Of a stretch of DNA of 64,000 nucleotides, positions 36,608 to 44,554 are shown in pieces. Positions within the stretch are counted from its first letter, which is position 1. Each line of letters starts with the position of its first letter. The position numbers and the translations under genes were made by a program. The DNA is from Fuerstiella marisgermanici. Lineage in GTDB: Bacteria; Planctomycetota; Planctomycetia; Planctomycetales; Planctomycetaceae. Where the stretch lies: the NCBI RefSeq assembly GCF_001983935.1, contig NZ_CP017641.1:2914001-2978000 (forward strand), written 5' to 3'. The notes under the pieces are model-generated. The model saw only the letters and a program-made list of their open reading frames with translations. It did not search any database and was not told the origin of the DNA.

Positions 36608-37846
36608 ATGCTGGCACTTGTCGTCATCTTTTCTCTGGCTGTTCTGGCAGTCGTGGCTGCCCAGCTGAAGTGGGGAAATGATTTCGTCAGTCTTTATCGA
36701 CAGGACCAGCAGCCCAAATACGACGGCGAAATGCCGCACGTTGGTGTGATTCTTTCGCTGCGAGGCGCCGATCCATATTTGGAAGATTGCCTTCGCGGGC
36801 TGATGTCTCTTGATTACGCTGGCCACGAAATCCGGATCATTATCGACAGCGACGTTGACCCGGCGTTTGAGATTGTGCAACGCATTTGTGACCAAATGAG
36901 TGCGATCAACGTCACCATCGAACTGCTGGACCTGTGTCAGGAGACTTCCAGCCTGAAGAATTCAGCGTTGATTCAGGGGATCAACGGCTGTTCAAGCCAG
37001 TGCGAAGCCTTCGCATGGCTGGATTCCGACACGGTCCCATATCACGCCTGGCTGACCGATTTAGTCACGCCATTGTTAAGTGACGAGGTCGGCGCATCGT
37101 GTGGGATTCGCTGGTATGCCCCGCCGAATCAATCGATTGCGAATTACGTTCGCCATCTGTGGAATTCGGCAGCAGTCGTGCAGATGGTCGCCTTCCAGAT
37201 TGGCTGGGGCGGCGCCTTCGCGATCCGCAAGTCGGCAATCGTGGAGACGAACCTGCTAAGCAAATGGGCTCGCGCAATGACCGAAGACACCGTGGCATCG
37301 GATGCTGTTTTGGCAAATGGAAAACGCATGGCGTTTGTCGCGGCCGCGACAATGCCGAATTCCGAATCCGCGTCGCTTAGTTGGTGTATCTCATTCGTCA
37401 CGCGGCAACTTCAGGTGTTGCGATACTATCACCGAGCCTGGACGCCGATCCTGCTGTACGGAATATTTTCCACGGTCGCCGTTCTGGGCTGTATCGGAGC
37501 GACAATCGCGGCGGCGGTTGAGGGCGACTTGCTTGCTCTTGGAATCGGTGCAGGCGTGCTTTGCCTGTTTGGCCTGACGGTCGGATGGCTGATGCGTCGC
37601 GCTGAACATGAAATTATCAAACGTCTCAACGGACGAGCGATCGCTGCCCCGAGTTCCATCTGGCGATTAATGGCGGCGGCTCCAATCACGCAGGTCGTGC
37701 ATGCTATCGCTCTCACCCGAGCCTACCTGCGAACGACCATGATCTGGCGCGGAATTCGATATCGAGTTCGATCCGGCATGGATGTGACCCGGGAAAACTA
37801 CGCCCCGTACGTTCCGGAAACGGACACTGTTAAACACTCATTGTGA
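36608..37846 (+). CDS. Membrane glycosyltransferase, family 2 / ceramide-glucosyltransferase-like
   Basis: A 412-aa GT-A type transferase that should move a sugar from a nucleotide donor to a membrane-bound acceptor. One membrane segment opens the protein (MLALVVIFSLAVLAVVAA). The catalytic region follows with HVGVILSLRGADPYL, the metal-binding AWLDSDT near residue 140, GWGGAFAIRK near 198, the catalytic ED in MTEDTVASD, and a QxxRY-type motif (QLQVLRYY) in place of QxxRW. C-terminal membrane helices follow (ILLYGIFSTVAVLGCIGATI, GAGVLCLFGLTVGWL). It is first of three tightly spaced genes (8 and 26 bp gaps), so the acceptor product is probably modified by the methyltransferase and epimerase. 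Confidence 0.87.
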   Translation: MLALVVIFSLAVLAVVAAQLKWGNDFVSLYRQDQQPKYDGEMPHVGVILSLRGADPYLEDCLRGLMSLDYAGHEIRIIIDSDVDPAFEIVQRICDQMSAINVTIELLDLCQETSSLKNSALIQGINGCSSQCEAFAWLDSDTVPYHAWLTDLVTPLLSDEVGASCGIRWYAPPNQSIANYVRHLWNSAAVVQMVAFQIGWGGAFAIRKSAIVETNLLSKWARAMTEDTVASDAVLANGKRMAFVAAATMPNSESASLSWCISFVTRQLQVLRYYHRAWTPILLYGIFSTVAVLGCIGATIAAAVEGDLLALGIGAGVLCLFGLTVGWLMRRAEHEIIKRLNGRAIAAPSSIWRLMAAAPITQVVHAIALTRAYLRTTMIWRGIRYRVRSGMDVTRENYAPYVPETDTVKHSL

Positions 37847-37853
37847 ATAGAGA

Positions 37854-39089
37854 ATGCCCGGACAGCTACGAACGCGAAAAACTCAGGGACCACTCCCACA
37901 ACACCATCGCAACACATTGATCGGCGGCGGCATCATTGCCGCAGTGACTGGCCTGCTGCTGTTTCTGTTCGTCAGAACGGGCGGGTGGCAAGACACTTGG
38001 GGCTGGTCCACGTTGGCAACAGTGACGGCGGTCGCCGCAATTCTAACCATCGCCGGGTGGTGTGTGCTGGCGATCGTTTTCCGTCGCAAGATCCCACCAC
38101 GTGACACGCGAATGGGGCCAACTCCCCCTTACAACGCTGAAGAATACGCGGCGGTCGGACTTGGCCCTCTGACCGATTCTGCCGAAGGTCGAGATCTCTA
38201 CATCGATCTGATGAAACGCGCGGTCACCAATATTTTGTATGAGGACTACCCTGTCTTTTTTGCGCTGGGTACAAAAAAATGGGAGGTGGCTCAGGAATTC
38301 GACCTGGCCCATCGAGTCGCCGGCAACGACGGTCCGACTCAGGCCCACACCATGATTGGTACTCAGCGCCTTGAACATATTCAGTCGTGCATTGAACAGA
38401 TTCTGGCGGAGAACATCCCTGGCGACTTTGCGGAAACAGGATCGTTTCGAGGCGGTGCCACAATTTTTATGCGAGCGGTTCTGAAAGGGCACCACGTCAC
38501 GGATCGCAAAGTCTTCGTCTGCGACGCCTTCGTCCCGCCGCAACCGGAACTCGCCCCGCAGCCGCTTCTGACACTCGTGCAGGCCATTGCCGCGATACCG
38601 GGCGAAGCGAATCGCCGTCGGATTTTTTCCATGATGGAACGGATGCCGCAAAAGCATCGCGCGTTCCCGTTGTGTGAGAATCCCAGCGACGACTGGATTA
38701 CGTTTGTCCTGTGGGCTCTACAACATCCGGAAGTCATTCAATGCGGCGACACAACCAGTCTCGAACACGTGAAGTCTCGCTTCGCCCGCTATGGTCTGCT
38801 CGACGAACAAGTCGTCTTCATTCCCGGATATTTCGCTGAAGTGCTGCCGGACGCTCCGATCGGTCCATTGTCCCTGTTGAGGCTGGACGGAGACACGTTC
38901 GAGAGTACTCATGACGCGATCGTAGCTCTTTACCCAAAGCTGTCGCCAGGCGGATTCTGCATCATCGACGATTACAACACGTTCGACGATTGCAAACGAG
39001 CCATCACTGAGTATCGCGAGCAAAACCATATCGATGAAGAGATTCATGCCGTCGGAAAACATGCTGCGTTTTGGCGGAAGAAGATCTGA
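37854..39089 (+). CDS. Membrane-anchored TylF/macrocin-type O-methyltransferase
   Basis: A 411-aa protein. Two hydrophobic segments near residues 22-40 and 52-75 (GGGIIAAVTGLLLFLFV, TVTAVAAILTIAGWCVLAIVF) precede a TylF domain. That domain shows GDFAETGSFRGGATIFM (SAM site), KVFVCDAFVPP, and SLLRLDGDTFESTHDAI with GGFCIIDDYNTF, whose aspartates bind the metal in characterised members. TylF enzymes methylate sugar hydroxyls with SAM. The membrane anchor is unusual, since family members are normally soluble, and suggests a lipid- or polymer-linked sugar substrate, in keeping with the upstream glycosyltransferase. Confidence 0.88.
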   Translation: MPGQLRTRKTQGPLPQHHRNTLIGGGIIAAVTGLLLFLFVRTGGWQDTWGWSTLATVTAVAAILTIAGWCVLAIVFRRKIPPRDTRMGPTPPYNAEEYAAVGLGPLTDSAEGRDLYIDLMKRAVTNILYEDYPVFFALGTKKWEVAQEFDLAHRVAGNDGPTQAHTMIGTQRLEHIQSCIEQILAENIPGDFAETGSFRGGATIFMRAVLKGHHVTDRKVFVCDAFVPPQPELAPQPLLTLVQAIAAIPGEANRRRIFSMMERMPQKHRAFPLCENPSDDWITFVLWALQHPEVIQCGDTTSLEHVKSRFARYGLLDEQVVFIPGYFAEVLPDAPIGPLSLLRLDGDTFESTHDAIVALYPKLSPGGFCIIDDYNTFDDCKRAITEYREQNHIDEEIHAVGKHAAFWRKKI

Positions 39090-39115
39090 ATTCGACTTTA
39101 AGTATCGTCCGCCCT

Positions 39116-40063
39116 ATGAAACGAATTGTTATCACGGGTAGCTCAGGCTACCTCGGCCGAAAACTGGTTTCTGCTTTACAATCGCAGGGCGCATGCGTAC
39201 TCGGAATTGACGTGAACGCGGCCGATGCAGACGAACCCGATGAATTTCATCAGGGCGACGTTCGGTCAGCCGCGCTACTGAACGTCATCAAAGCGTTCAA
39301 ACCAGACACGATGATCCACTCCGCGTTTTTGATCAAGCAGTCTCGCGATGGACGCCAGATGCATGACATCAATGTTGGCGGGACGAAGAATTTGGTCCGG
39401 ATCGCTGATGAGGTGAAGCCCGAACGCTTTCTGTTTTTCTCCAGCGCCACAGCGCTGGGCGCATGGCCGGATAATCCGGTGCCGATTCCCGACGGAACCA
39501 ACGCGAGGGCTCGCACCGAATATCAATACGCGGCCGAAAAAGCTGATTTGGAGACTGACATTCAGGACCTGGCATCGCGGCATTCCGATATGTCTGTTAG
39601 CTGGGTGCGTCCGTCGATCGTTGGTGGTCCGCGCATGGACAATTTCCTGTCGCGGTTCATCTTCACGATGCCGTTCATGATCAGGCTGGACGGTTACGAT
39701 CACCCGATTCAGTTTGTCCATGAGGATGATGTTGTCGGAGCCGTCCAGGCGATTCTCGCCAGCAACGGTCGAGGTCCGTTCAATCTGGGGCCGCCGAACC
39801 ACACGACTGTGACTGAAATCGCGGGACTCACCAAACGCCTTGCGATTTCGGTTCCATTCTGGATGGCCTACGCAACCGCCTGGGTTGCCTGGCAATCACG
39901 CTTCTGGCTGCACGAATCGCCACCCGGATTTCTGTACTTCGGCCGATATCCGTGGGTCGTATCGCCAGACCGATTGACCAACGAAATCGGTTATACGTTT
40001 CGGTTTTCCAGTACCGAAGTGATGCTGGAATCGTTCCAACATCAAGCCAAAGTGACGCCATAA
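39116..40063 (+). CDS. NAD-dependent epimerase/dehydratase (extended SDR)
   Basis: A 315-aa extended short-chain dehydrogenase. GSSGYLG at 8-14 is the nucleotide-binding glycine motif, GIDVN follows the second strand, SSATALG carries the catalytic serine region near 109-115, and Y138-x3-K142 is the active-site pair. Substrate is probably a nucleotide- or lipid-linked sugar, although hydroxysteroid-dehydrogenase-like relatives also fit. I chose ATG at 39116 because the Rossmann strand starts at once (MKRIVITGS); the frame is open upstream to TTG at 39071, inside the methyltransferase gene. Third gene of the presumed sugar operon. Confidence 0.9.
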   Translation: MKRIVITGSSGYLGRKLVSALQSQGACVLGIDVNAADADEPDEFHQGDVRSAALLNVIKAFKPDTMIHSAFLIKQSRDGRQMHDINVGGTKNLVRIADEVKPERFLFFSSATALGAWPDNPVPIPDGTNARARTEYQYAAEKADLETDIQDLASRHSDMSVSWVRPSIVGGPRMDNFLSRFIFTMPFMIRLDGYDHPIQFVHEDDVVGAVQAILASNGRGPFNLGPPNHTTVTEIAGLTKRLAISVPFWMAYATAWVAWQSRFWLHESPPGFLYFGRYPWVVSPDRLTNEIGYTFRFSSTEVMLESFQHQAKVTP

Positions 40064-40194
40064 CTCTTAAAACGACTTTTCAAAAAATGTAGACGGAATT
40101 TGGAAATCCTTCCGGATGCGAACATTGGCTTTTCGTTTTGACCTTAGAACGCCAGGCCCGTTTCGCCGCACCTGTTTCAAGGGTTTCCAACGCG

Positions 40195-41328
40195 ATGCAT
40201 GCTCGAAATTCCCTCCGCCAGCACACTGCTGCCCGTAACCGTCGGGGTTTCACCCTGATCGAACTCCTGGTCGTGATCTCAATCATTGCCACCCTGATGT
40301 CGCTAATCCTCCCAGCTATCCAGAACGCGCGCGAGGCGGCTCGGCGGACTCAGTGTTTAAACAATATGCGGAATGTGGGCACCGCAGTATTGGCGAACGC
40401 GACAAAGCGGAATGATCAGATTCCTGCCTATGGACGCTATACTCCCATTCCGCCGCCGGGAGTCGCGAATCCAACGCCGCATCAAGTCGAATGTGCTCCG
40501 CTGGGCGGCGTAAACTGGGTGGTTGACTGCCTAAGTGAAATGGACCGGCAGGATATCTTCGACCGCTGGGACACGAACGCCGCGGTTGGCGATCCCGGGA
40601 ATACTGCTCTTGGTCAAATGTCGCTGCCGCTGCTCACCTGCCCGGATGACGATTCCGCATTTCAAAAACCGGGCGGACTCAGCTACGTCATCAACAGTGG
40701 CTTTGGGGATCTCAACAAGATCGGCGAATATGTTGGAGCACTCGCTGCCGGCAACAACCCGAGCGAATTTCAAATGCACAACTTTACAGCGATCCCGGCC
40801 GACTGGAACGAAGACTCAATCGTTAACGGAGCCGCGTCGGCCCCTTTCAGCGATGAAGCCGATCAGGCGATCACCAAAGCGTCGGGCCTGTCCTGGGTCC
40901 AGGTTCGGTCGAACAACATGAGCCAACGGCTTGCAACCGTTTACGATGGAATGTCGAACACGCTGATGCTGGCCGAAAATGTCAATGCAGGAGTCGCAGG
41001 GACATGGTCGAACCCTTCGCCAGCCAATTGCACGTTTATCTATCCTTTCGAAGCTACATTGGCGGACAGTACAAACTTCCCTGACCCGCCTTTGCCGACC
41101 GGCTGGTCCGGGACGCCCAACGCGAATCTGCATAAGGGGGAAGGCGTTCCCACGCCATCTTCATTCCATCCGGGGATCGTGAACTTTGTCATGGTCGACG
41201 GTTCGACTCGCACCATCAGCGAAAACATCGATCGCGAAGTTTACGTGCGCCTGATTACCCCGGCAGGCTCAAAACTCCGCTGGCCCGGCTTTCGCCCCGA
41301 AGACCCACTCTCCGCTGACCAATTCTAA
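40195..41328 (+). CDS. DUF1559 protein with type IV pilin-like N-terminus
   Basis: A 377-aa protein of the planctomycete DUF1559 (SBP_bac_10) family. A short basic leader ends in RRG, then [19 protein letters not shown]: the prepilin cleavage site is G18-F19 with the conserved Glu at +5. The mature start continues with [19 protein letters not shown], and the C-terminus has the family's [16 protein letters not shown] motif. These proteins are processed like type II secretion pseudopilins; their role is unknown and planctomycete genomes hold dozens of them. I chose ATG at 40195 over TTG at 40138 because the leader is then of normal length. Confidence 0.95.
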   Translation: MHARNSLRQHTAARNRRGFTLIELLVVISIIATLMSLILPAIQNAREAARRTQCLNNMRNVGTAVLANATKRNDQIPAYGRYTPIPPPGVANPTPHQVECAPLGGVNWVVDCLSEMDRQDIFDRWDTNAAVGDPGNTALGQMSLPLLTCPDDDSAFQKPGGLSYVINSGFGDLNKIGEYVGALAAGNNPSEFQMHNFTAIPADWNEDSIVNGAASAPFSDEADQAITKASGLSWVQVRSNNMSQRLATVYDGMSNTLMLAENVNAGVAGTWSNPSPANCTFIYPFEATLADSTNFPDPPLPTGWSGTPNANLHKGEGVPTPSSFHPGIVNFVMVDGSTRTISENIDREVYVRLITPAGSKLRWPGFRPEDPLSADQF

Positions 41329-41387
41329 GCCATGCGGGGGACGGCCCCGCTGCCGGTTGGCGTGGTGGGCGGGTGACGGTGGGAAGA

Positions 41388-41406
41388 CTGAAGCGCCGGC
41401 GGTGCT
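41388..41406 (-). repeat. 19-nt inverted copy of the element at 53480-53498
   Basis: The minus strand reads exactly the 19 bases found on the plus strand at 53480-53498 (core CACCGCCGGCGC). It is itself palindromic at its edges (TGAAGC ... GCTTCA) and sits between convergent genes. Confidence 0.7.
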
Positions 41407-41499
41407 TCAGTTGGTTGCTGGACATTTATGGACGGTGCCGCGTTGGACTTGAAAAGCCAGTGCGGTTTACGAATTGTCTGGCAACGACCGGACGTCTAC

Positions 41500-42678
41500 T
41501 TATTTCCACCAGTTGAAAAAGCCGCGAGGTTTTTGCTTGGCAGGTGCCTGGTCCACAGCCGGGGCAGGAGCTTCGAACGAACCGTTTTCGTCGGCGGTGC
41601 GGCGAAACGAGATTGGCGTGTCCCAGTTCGGTTCCGCGATTTCTCGTCCGTCGAATTCGGATGCCGCTGCGCCACTGCCGGCCGACGGACTGCCATCATA
41701 CATTGAACCGCCGTCGCCGAACGCACTTTGTACGGGGCTACCGAATTCCGGCGGCTGCAACGCAGCTTTCGGTGGACCGAATGGCTGGTCCACTGGTGAA
41801 AACTGCCCTGGCCGTGAAAGCTGCGAACGTGAACGCGAACGGATCACATCTCCCAGATCCACGACCTGCATATTGCGAGCTGGAATCCGCCACAGTTCGT
41901 CCGGCAGATGCGGATTCGTATCGATGTTCTTGAACGTGAGCGTGATCTCCGAATCCGTCGCCGGAAACTCCAGCTTGACTCGCCCCGGCAGGAAGTGGCC
42001 ATTATGCAACTGATGCTGGCTAAGCGTCGCTCGTGCGATCGTGTGCGATTCGCTGTCGAAAATAACGTGTTCTCGAACGACACCGCGAAGCGTGTCTACC
42101 TTGATAACACGCCGAATCGGCCGGCCATGCGGCGTGTCTTCGATAGCTAACAGCCACAATTGGTGAGTTCCCTGGGGCGCTTGCGTTAATTCATAGTCGT
42201 TTGCGTCCAGCGGCGTGATGCCCAAAATCAGCATCAGCCATTTGGGATCGATGTACGGCATTCCCGTGGGGATCTGCTGCAGCAAAGCGGTGTCTTCGTG
42301 ACGCCATGTCAGAACCGCTGGGTCACCCGGCCGGGAGTACATCCAGCAGCGGCTGGCGTTGGAGCCCAGATCGGCTTCCGCCATGATATTTTCCGCCGTC
42401 AGACGAAAGTAGTTCGGGGACTGGCAGGCAATGACACCCTTCAAGTTGGGCCGCAGACCATTGGGCAGTCGGACTGTCATGACCGTTGAAGTCGATCGCC
42501 AGCCATTGAGACCCTGGTTTTGGCGGTTCAGATAGTCGACGAGTTCGTGGCAGCTATAGCTCATGGGCAAAGCCGGATCGACGTACTGAGGCTCCTTTCG
42601 GAACCATGACGTCTGGCAGCCGCTGCCGAACAGCAGCACGGTCGTCAGAATCAGGATGTCGCAGCTTCGATTGATCAT
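41500..42678 (-). CDS. Probable lipoprotein of unknown function
   Basis: A 392-aa exported protein. From ATG 42678 it has a short signal ending in LLFGSGC, a plausible though not ideal lipobox; the frame extends 27 bases further up. The central part is a beta-rich domain resembling LolA/outer-membrane-lipoprotein-sorting folds (FRLTAENIMAEADLG, RVIKVDTLRGVVREHVIFD, ATDSEITLTFKNID), but I do not claim the family. The last 110 residues are rich in Pro, Ser, Gly and Phe and are probably disordered. It follows the 162-aa gene on the same strand with a 94-bp gap. Confidence 0.72.
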   Translation of the reverse strand: MINRSCDILILTTVLLFGSGCQTSWFRKEPQYVDPALPMSYSCHELVDYLNRQNQGLNGWRSTSTVMTVRLPNGLRPNLKGVIACQSPNYFRLTAENIMAEADLGSNASRCWMYSRPGDPAVLTWRHEDTALLQQIPTGMPYIDPKWLMLILGITPLDANDYELTQAPQGTHQLWLLAIEDTPHGRPIRRVIKVDTLRGVVREHVIFDSESHTIARATLSQHQLHNGHFLPGRVKLEFPATDSEITLTFKNIDTNPHLPDELWRIPARNMQVVDLGDVIRSRSRSQLSRPGQFSPVDQPFGPPKAALQPPEFGSPVQSAFGDGGSMYDGSPSAGSGAAASEFDGREIAEPNWDTPISFRRTADENGSFEAPAPAVDQAPAKQKPRGFFNWWK

Positions 42679-42772
42679 TCCCTGATCCCGAGACGGGCCT
42701 TCCATTGCCGACGGTTGAATTTTTTCCTGCGTTCGCCCGGCCGCTTACTTGCGACAGCAGCCGAACGGACTG

Positions 42773-43261
42773 CTAGGCAGCCACTTGAGCCGAACCGCCG
42801 AAGAGTTGATTCTGCAACTCAACAATCTGATCGTCTGACAACTCCCGCTCCACAACTTCAAACGGCCCTTCGCCTCCGCTGCCGATCAATCGCATCGCGG
42901 GAAGGTCGTCGATTTCGATGGAATCCTCCAAAATCAAACGCCGTTTCCGCAACAGCAACAAAGCCAAAACGTACTGATAATCCTGTTCGACAACGTTCGG
43001 TGCTTCGCACAGCTGCATAAAGTAGTCGAACAGTGAATCCGGATCGATCTTTTGCTGATTCGCTTCTGCGTCAGCCGGCACTTCACACCGCCAATGGCCA
43101 ATCGCGTTTTCCGGCGGGCCGGTCCAGGCTTCGTCGGAGTAGTCCTGCCGGGTGAGCTTGCCATCAACTTCAACCAGCACAGACCAGCAATTCGTGCCCG
43201 CAACCAGAGGCTCTCCGGTTGACGCACACACCTTAGAAATCGGTCGGATATTAAAGTCCAT
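42773..43261 (-). CDS. Small conserved-type planctomycete protein with CxSTG...C motif
   Basis: A 162-aa soluble protein beginning MDFNIRPISKVCASTGEPL. C12 and C25 with an intervening TG and the following WSVLVEVDG suggest a compact strand pair, perhaps metal-binding. The pattern reminds me of hypothetical proteins of this kind in planctomycetes, but I know of no function. The C-terminal half is helical (PDSLFDYFMQLCEAPN, YQYVLALLLLRKRRLIL). The frame is open to 43453, but the residues before M at 43261 do not look conserved, and GAGG is close before that ATG. Confidence 0.72.
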   Translation of the reverse strand: MDFNIRPISKVCASTGEPLVAGTNCWSVLVEVDGKLTRQDYSDEAWTGPPENAIGHWRCEVPADAEANQQKIDPDSLFDYFMQLCEAPNVVEQDYQYVLALLLLRKRRLILEDSIEIDDLPAMRLIGSGGEGPFEVVERELSDDQIVELQNQLFGGSAQVAA

Positions 43262-43796
43262 GGCCTCGACTGCCTGCCGTAAAACTGTGAGATTCCAGCG
43301 GATGCTACGTGAATCGGCAGATTCGGCCAAGAGGAATGTCGGAGTCCTGCGGTGAACTGCAAAGCCCCGGCAGGACACGATTCTCCCGGCATCCGGATTC
43401 AGCAAGCGAAGCGAATGAGAAACCAACTGTCGGGTGTTGATAAATCGCAACATGCGAAGTTTGCGCAGCTGTCACAGTGCTATTGAATTGCAAAACCTGA
43501 GATTCCAGATAGTCTTCTCAAGCTTCCCAATCTACCCTTACTGCTAGCCGTTACGTGTTCGCTGTGTCCCGGCGCACCTTGGACGCGAACGTTTTTCCAG
43601 ACCATCGAATGCTTGACTCTTCGCGCACAGATGGCATGTACAGGTAAGGATCGTTTGATCAACGACTGACAGTTCAAAAACAGAGACCTCAGCAACCTGC
43701 AAAGTGCGACGCTGAGTGCCAGTTGTCGATCGAACGATCCTGACGAGCCAGTGGCTCTCATCTCCCGATCACCAAGTCGAATTTCAAAGGACAGAA
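43262..43796. other. Divergent intergenic region
   Basis: A gap of 535 bp between the 162-aa gene and the secreted Cys-rich gene if the short start is right; part would be coding if a start near 43453 is used. It should hold both promoters. I see no RNA gene or clear repeat. Confidence 0.35.
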
Positions 43797-44261
43797 ATGA
43801 TGAAGACGTTTACGAAACTTGCCGGACTGAGTCTGGCAGTACTGATTTCCGGTTCTGCGTTCGCTCAGAACCTCACCGCCATCCCCGCCGCTCCGGGGAC
43901 AGTTTACGGTGCGCCAATTGACGGCCACGTCGTGCACGACGGGTTCATTCACGACAGCTATCCTGGACCGATTCATCTGGATGCGGCCCCGGAACCACTG
44001 TTTACGCGAGTGAAGTACAAAGACAAAAAGAAAGCCCATCCCTGTGCCGTCACGAAGATCATTCGAGTGAACGATCCGTGTGCGTGTGATGACGGTTGCT
44101 GCGGCCCGAAGTGTGTCTTTATCGAAATTTGCGTGCCGCCATGCGGTTGCGAGAACGTCAAGTGCCGTCGCGACGGCGACCGACTTCGATACGACTACGG
44201 CAAGTACGCTGTCGACATTCGTGTGAAAAAGGGTTACATCGTTGTGGATTACAAACGCTAA
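43797..44261 (+). CDS. Small secreted cysteine-rich protein
   Basis: A 154-aa exported protein, with start MMKTFTKLAGLSLAVLISGSAFAQ and a good AAAGGA ribosome site six bases before the ATG. The mature protein has a His/Pro/Gly-rich first part, then a cluster of about ten cysteines (HPCAVTK, DPCACDDGCCGPKCVF, CVPPCGCENVKC). It ends in alternating charged strands (YDYGKYAVDIRVKKGYIVV). Disulphide bonds or metal binding outside the membrane are likely. I recognise no family. A strong terminator follows, so it is a single-gene unit. Confidence 0.8.
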   Translation: MMKTFTKLAGLSLAVLISGSAFAQNLTAIPAAPGTVYGAPIDGHVVHDGFIHDSYPGPIHLDAAPEPLFTRVKYKDKKKAHPCAVTKIIRVNDPCACDDGCCGPKCVFIEICVPPCGCENVKCRRDGDRLRYDYGKYAVDIRVKKGYIVVDYKR

Positions 44262-44318
44262 TCCCTGGGTAAGGTTCGCAGGTGAGGAACCTTTCTAAAT
44301 ACGTCAGTCGTCTGAACC

Positions 44319-44350
44319 AAACAGGAAGCATTCGTGCTTCCTGTTTTTTT
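44319..44350 (+). terminator. Intrinsic terminator with UUCG loop
   Basis: AAACAGGAAGCA pairs perfectly with TGCTTCCTGTTT around TTCG, and the 3' arm runs into seven T. It ends the Cys-rich protein gene, whose stop is 58 bases upstream. It is the clearest Rho-independent terminator in the window. Confidence 0.92.
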
Positions 44351-44554
44351 GCGCATTGTGGATAGCTGCCGACCGGTCACTGCGGCTATCAAAAACCTGG
44401 TCGCAGATTCGAATCTGACAAACGCACCGATCCCCGCCTGTTTGACGCTGGCGTCTTGAGTATTCCTTGCACACCCGTCAAGATGCTTGTGCAGCGGAAA
44501 TTCGGGTGCGAATTTTCGCGACTCCTTTCTGAATTTTCTGTGAGACCTCTCGAT

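Noticed and set aside
44400-44440. TTCGAATC string resembling a tRNA T-loop
   Set aside because: It is part of a short palindrome (CAGATTCGAATCTG); no acceptor stem, anticodon arm or D-arm can be built around it.
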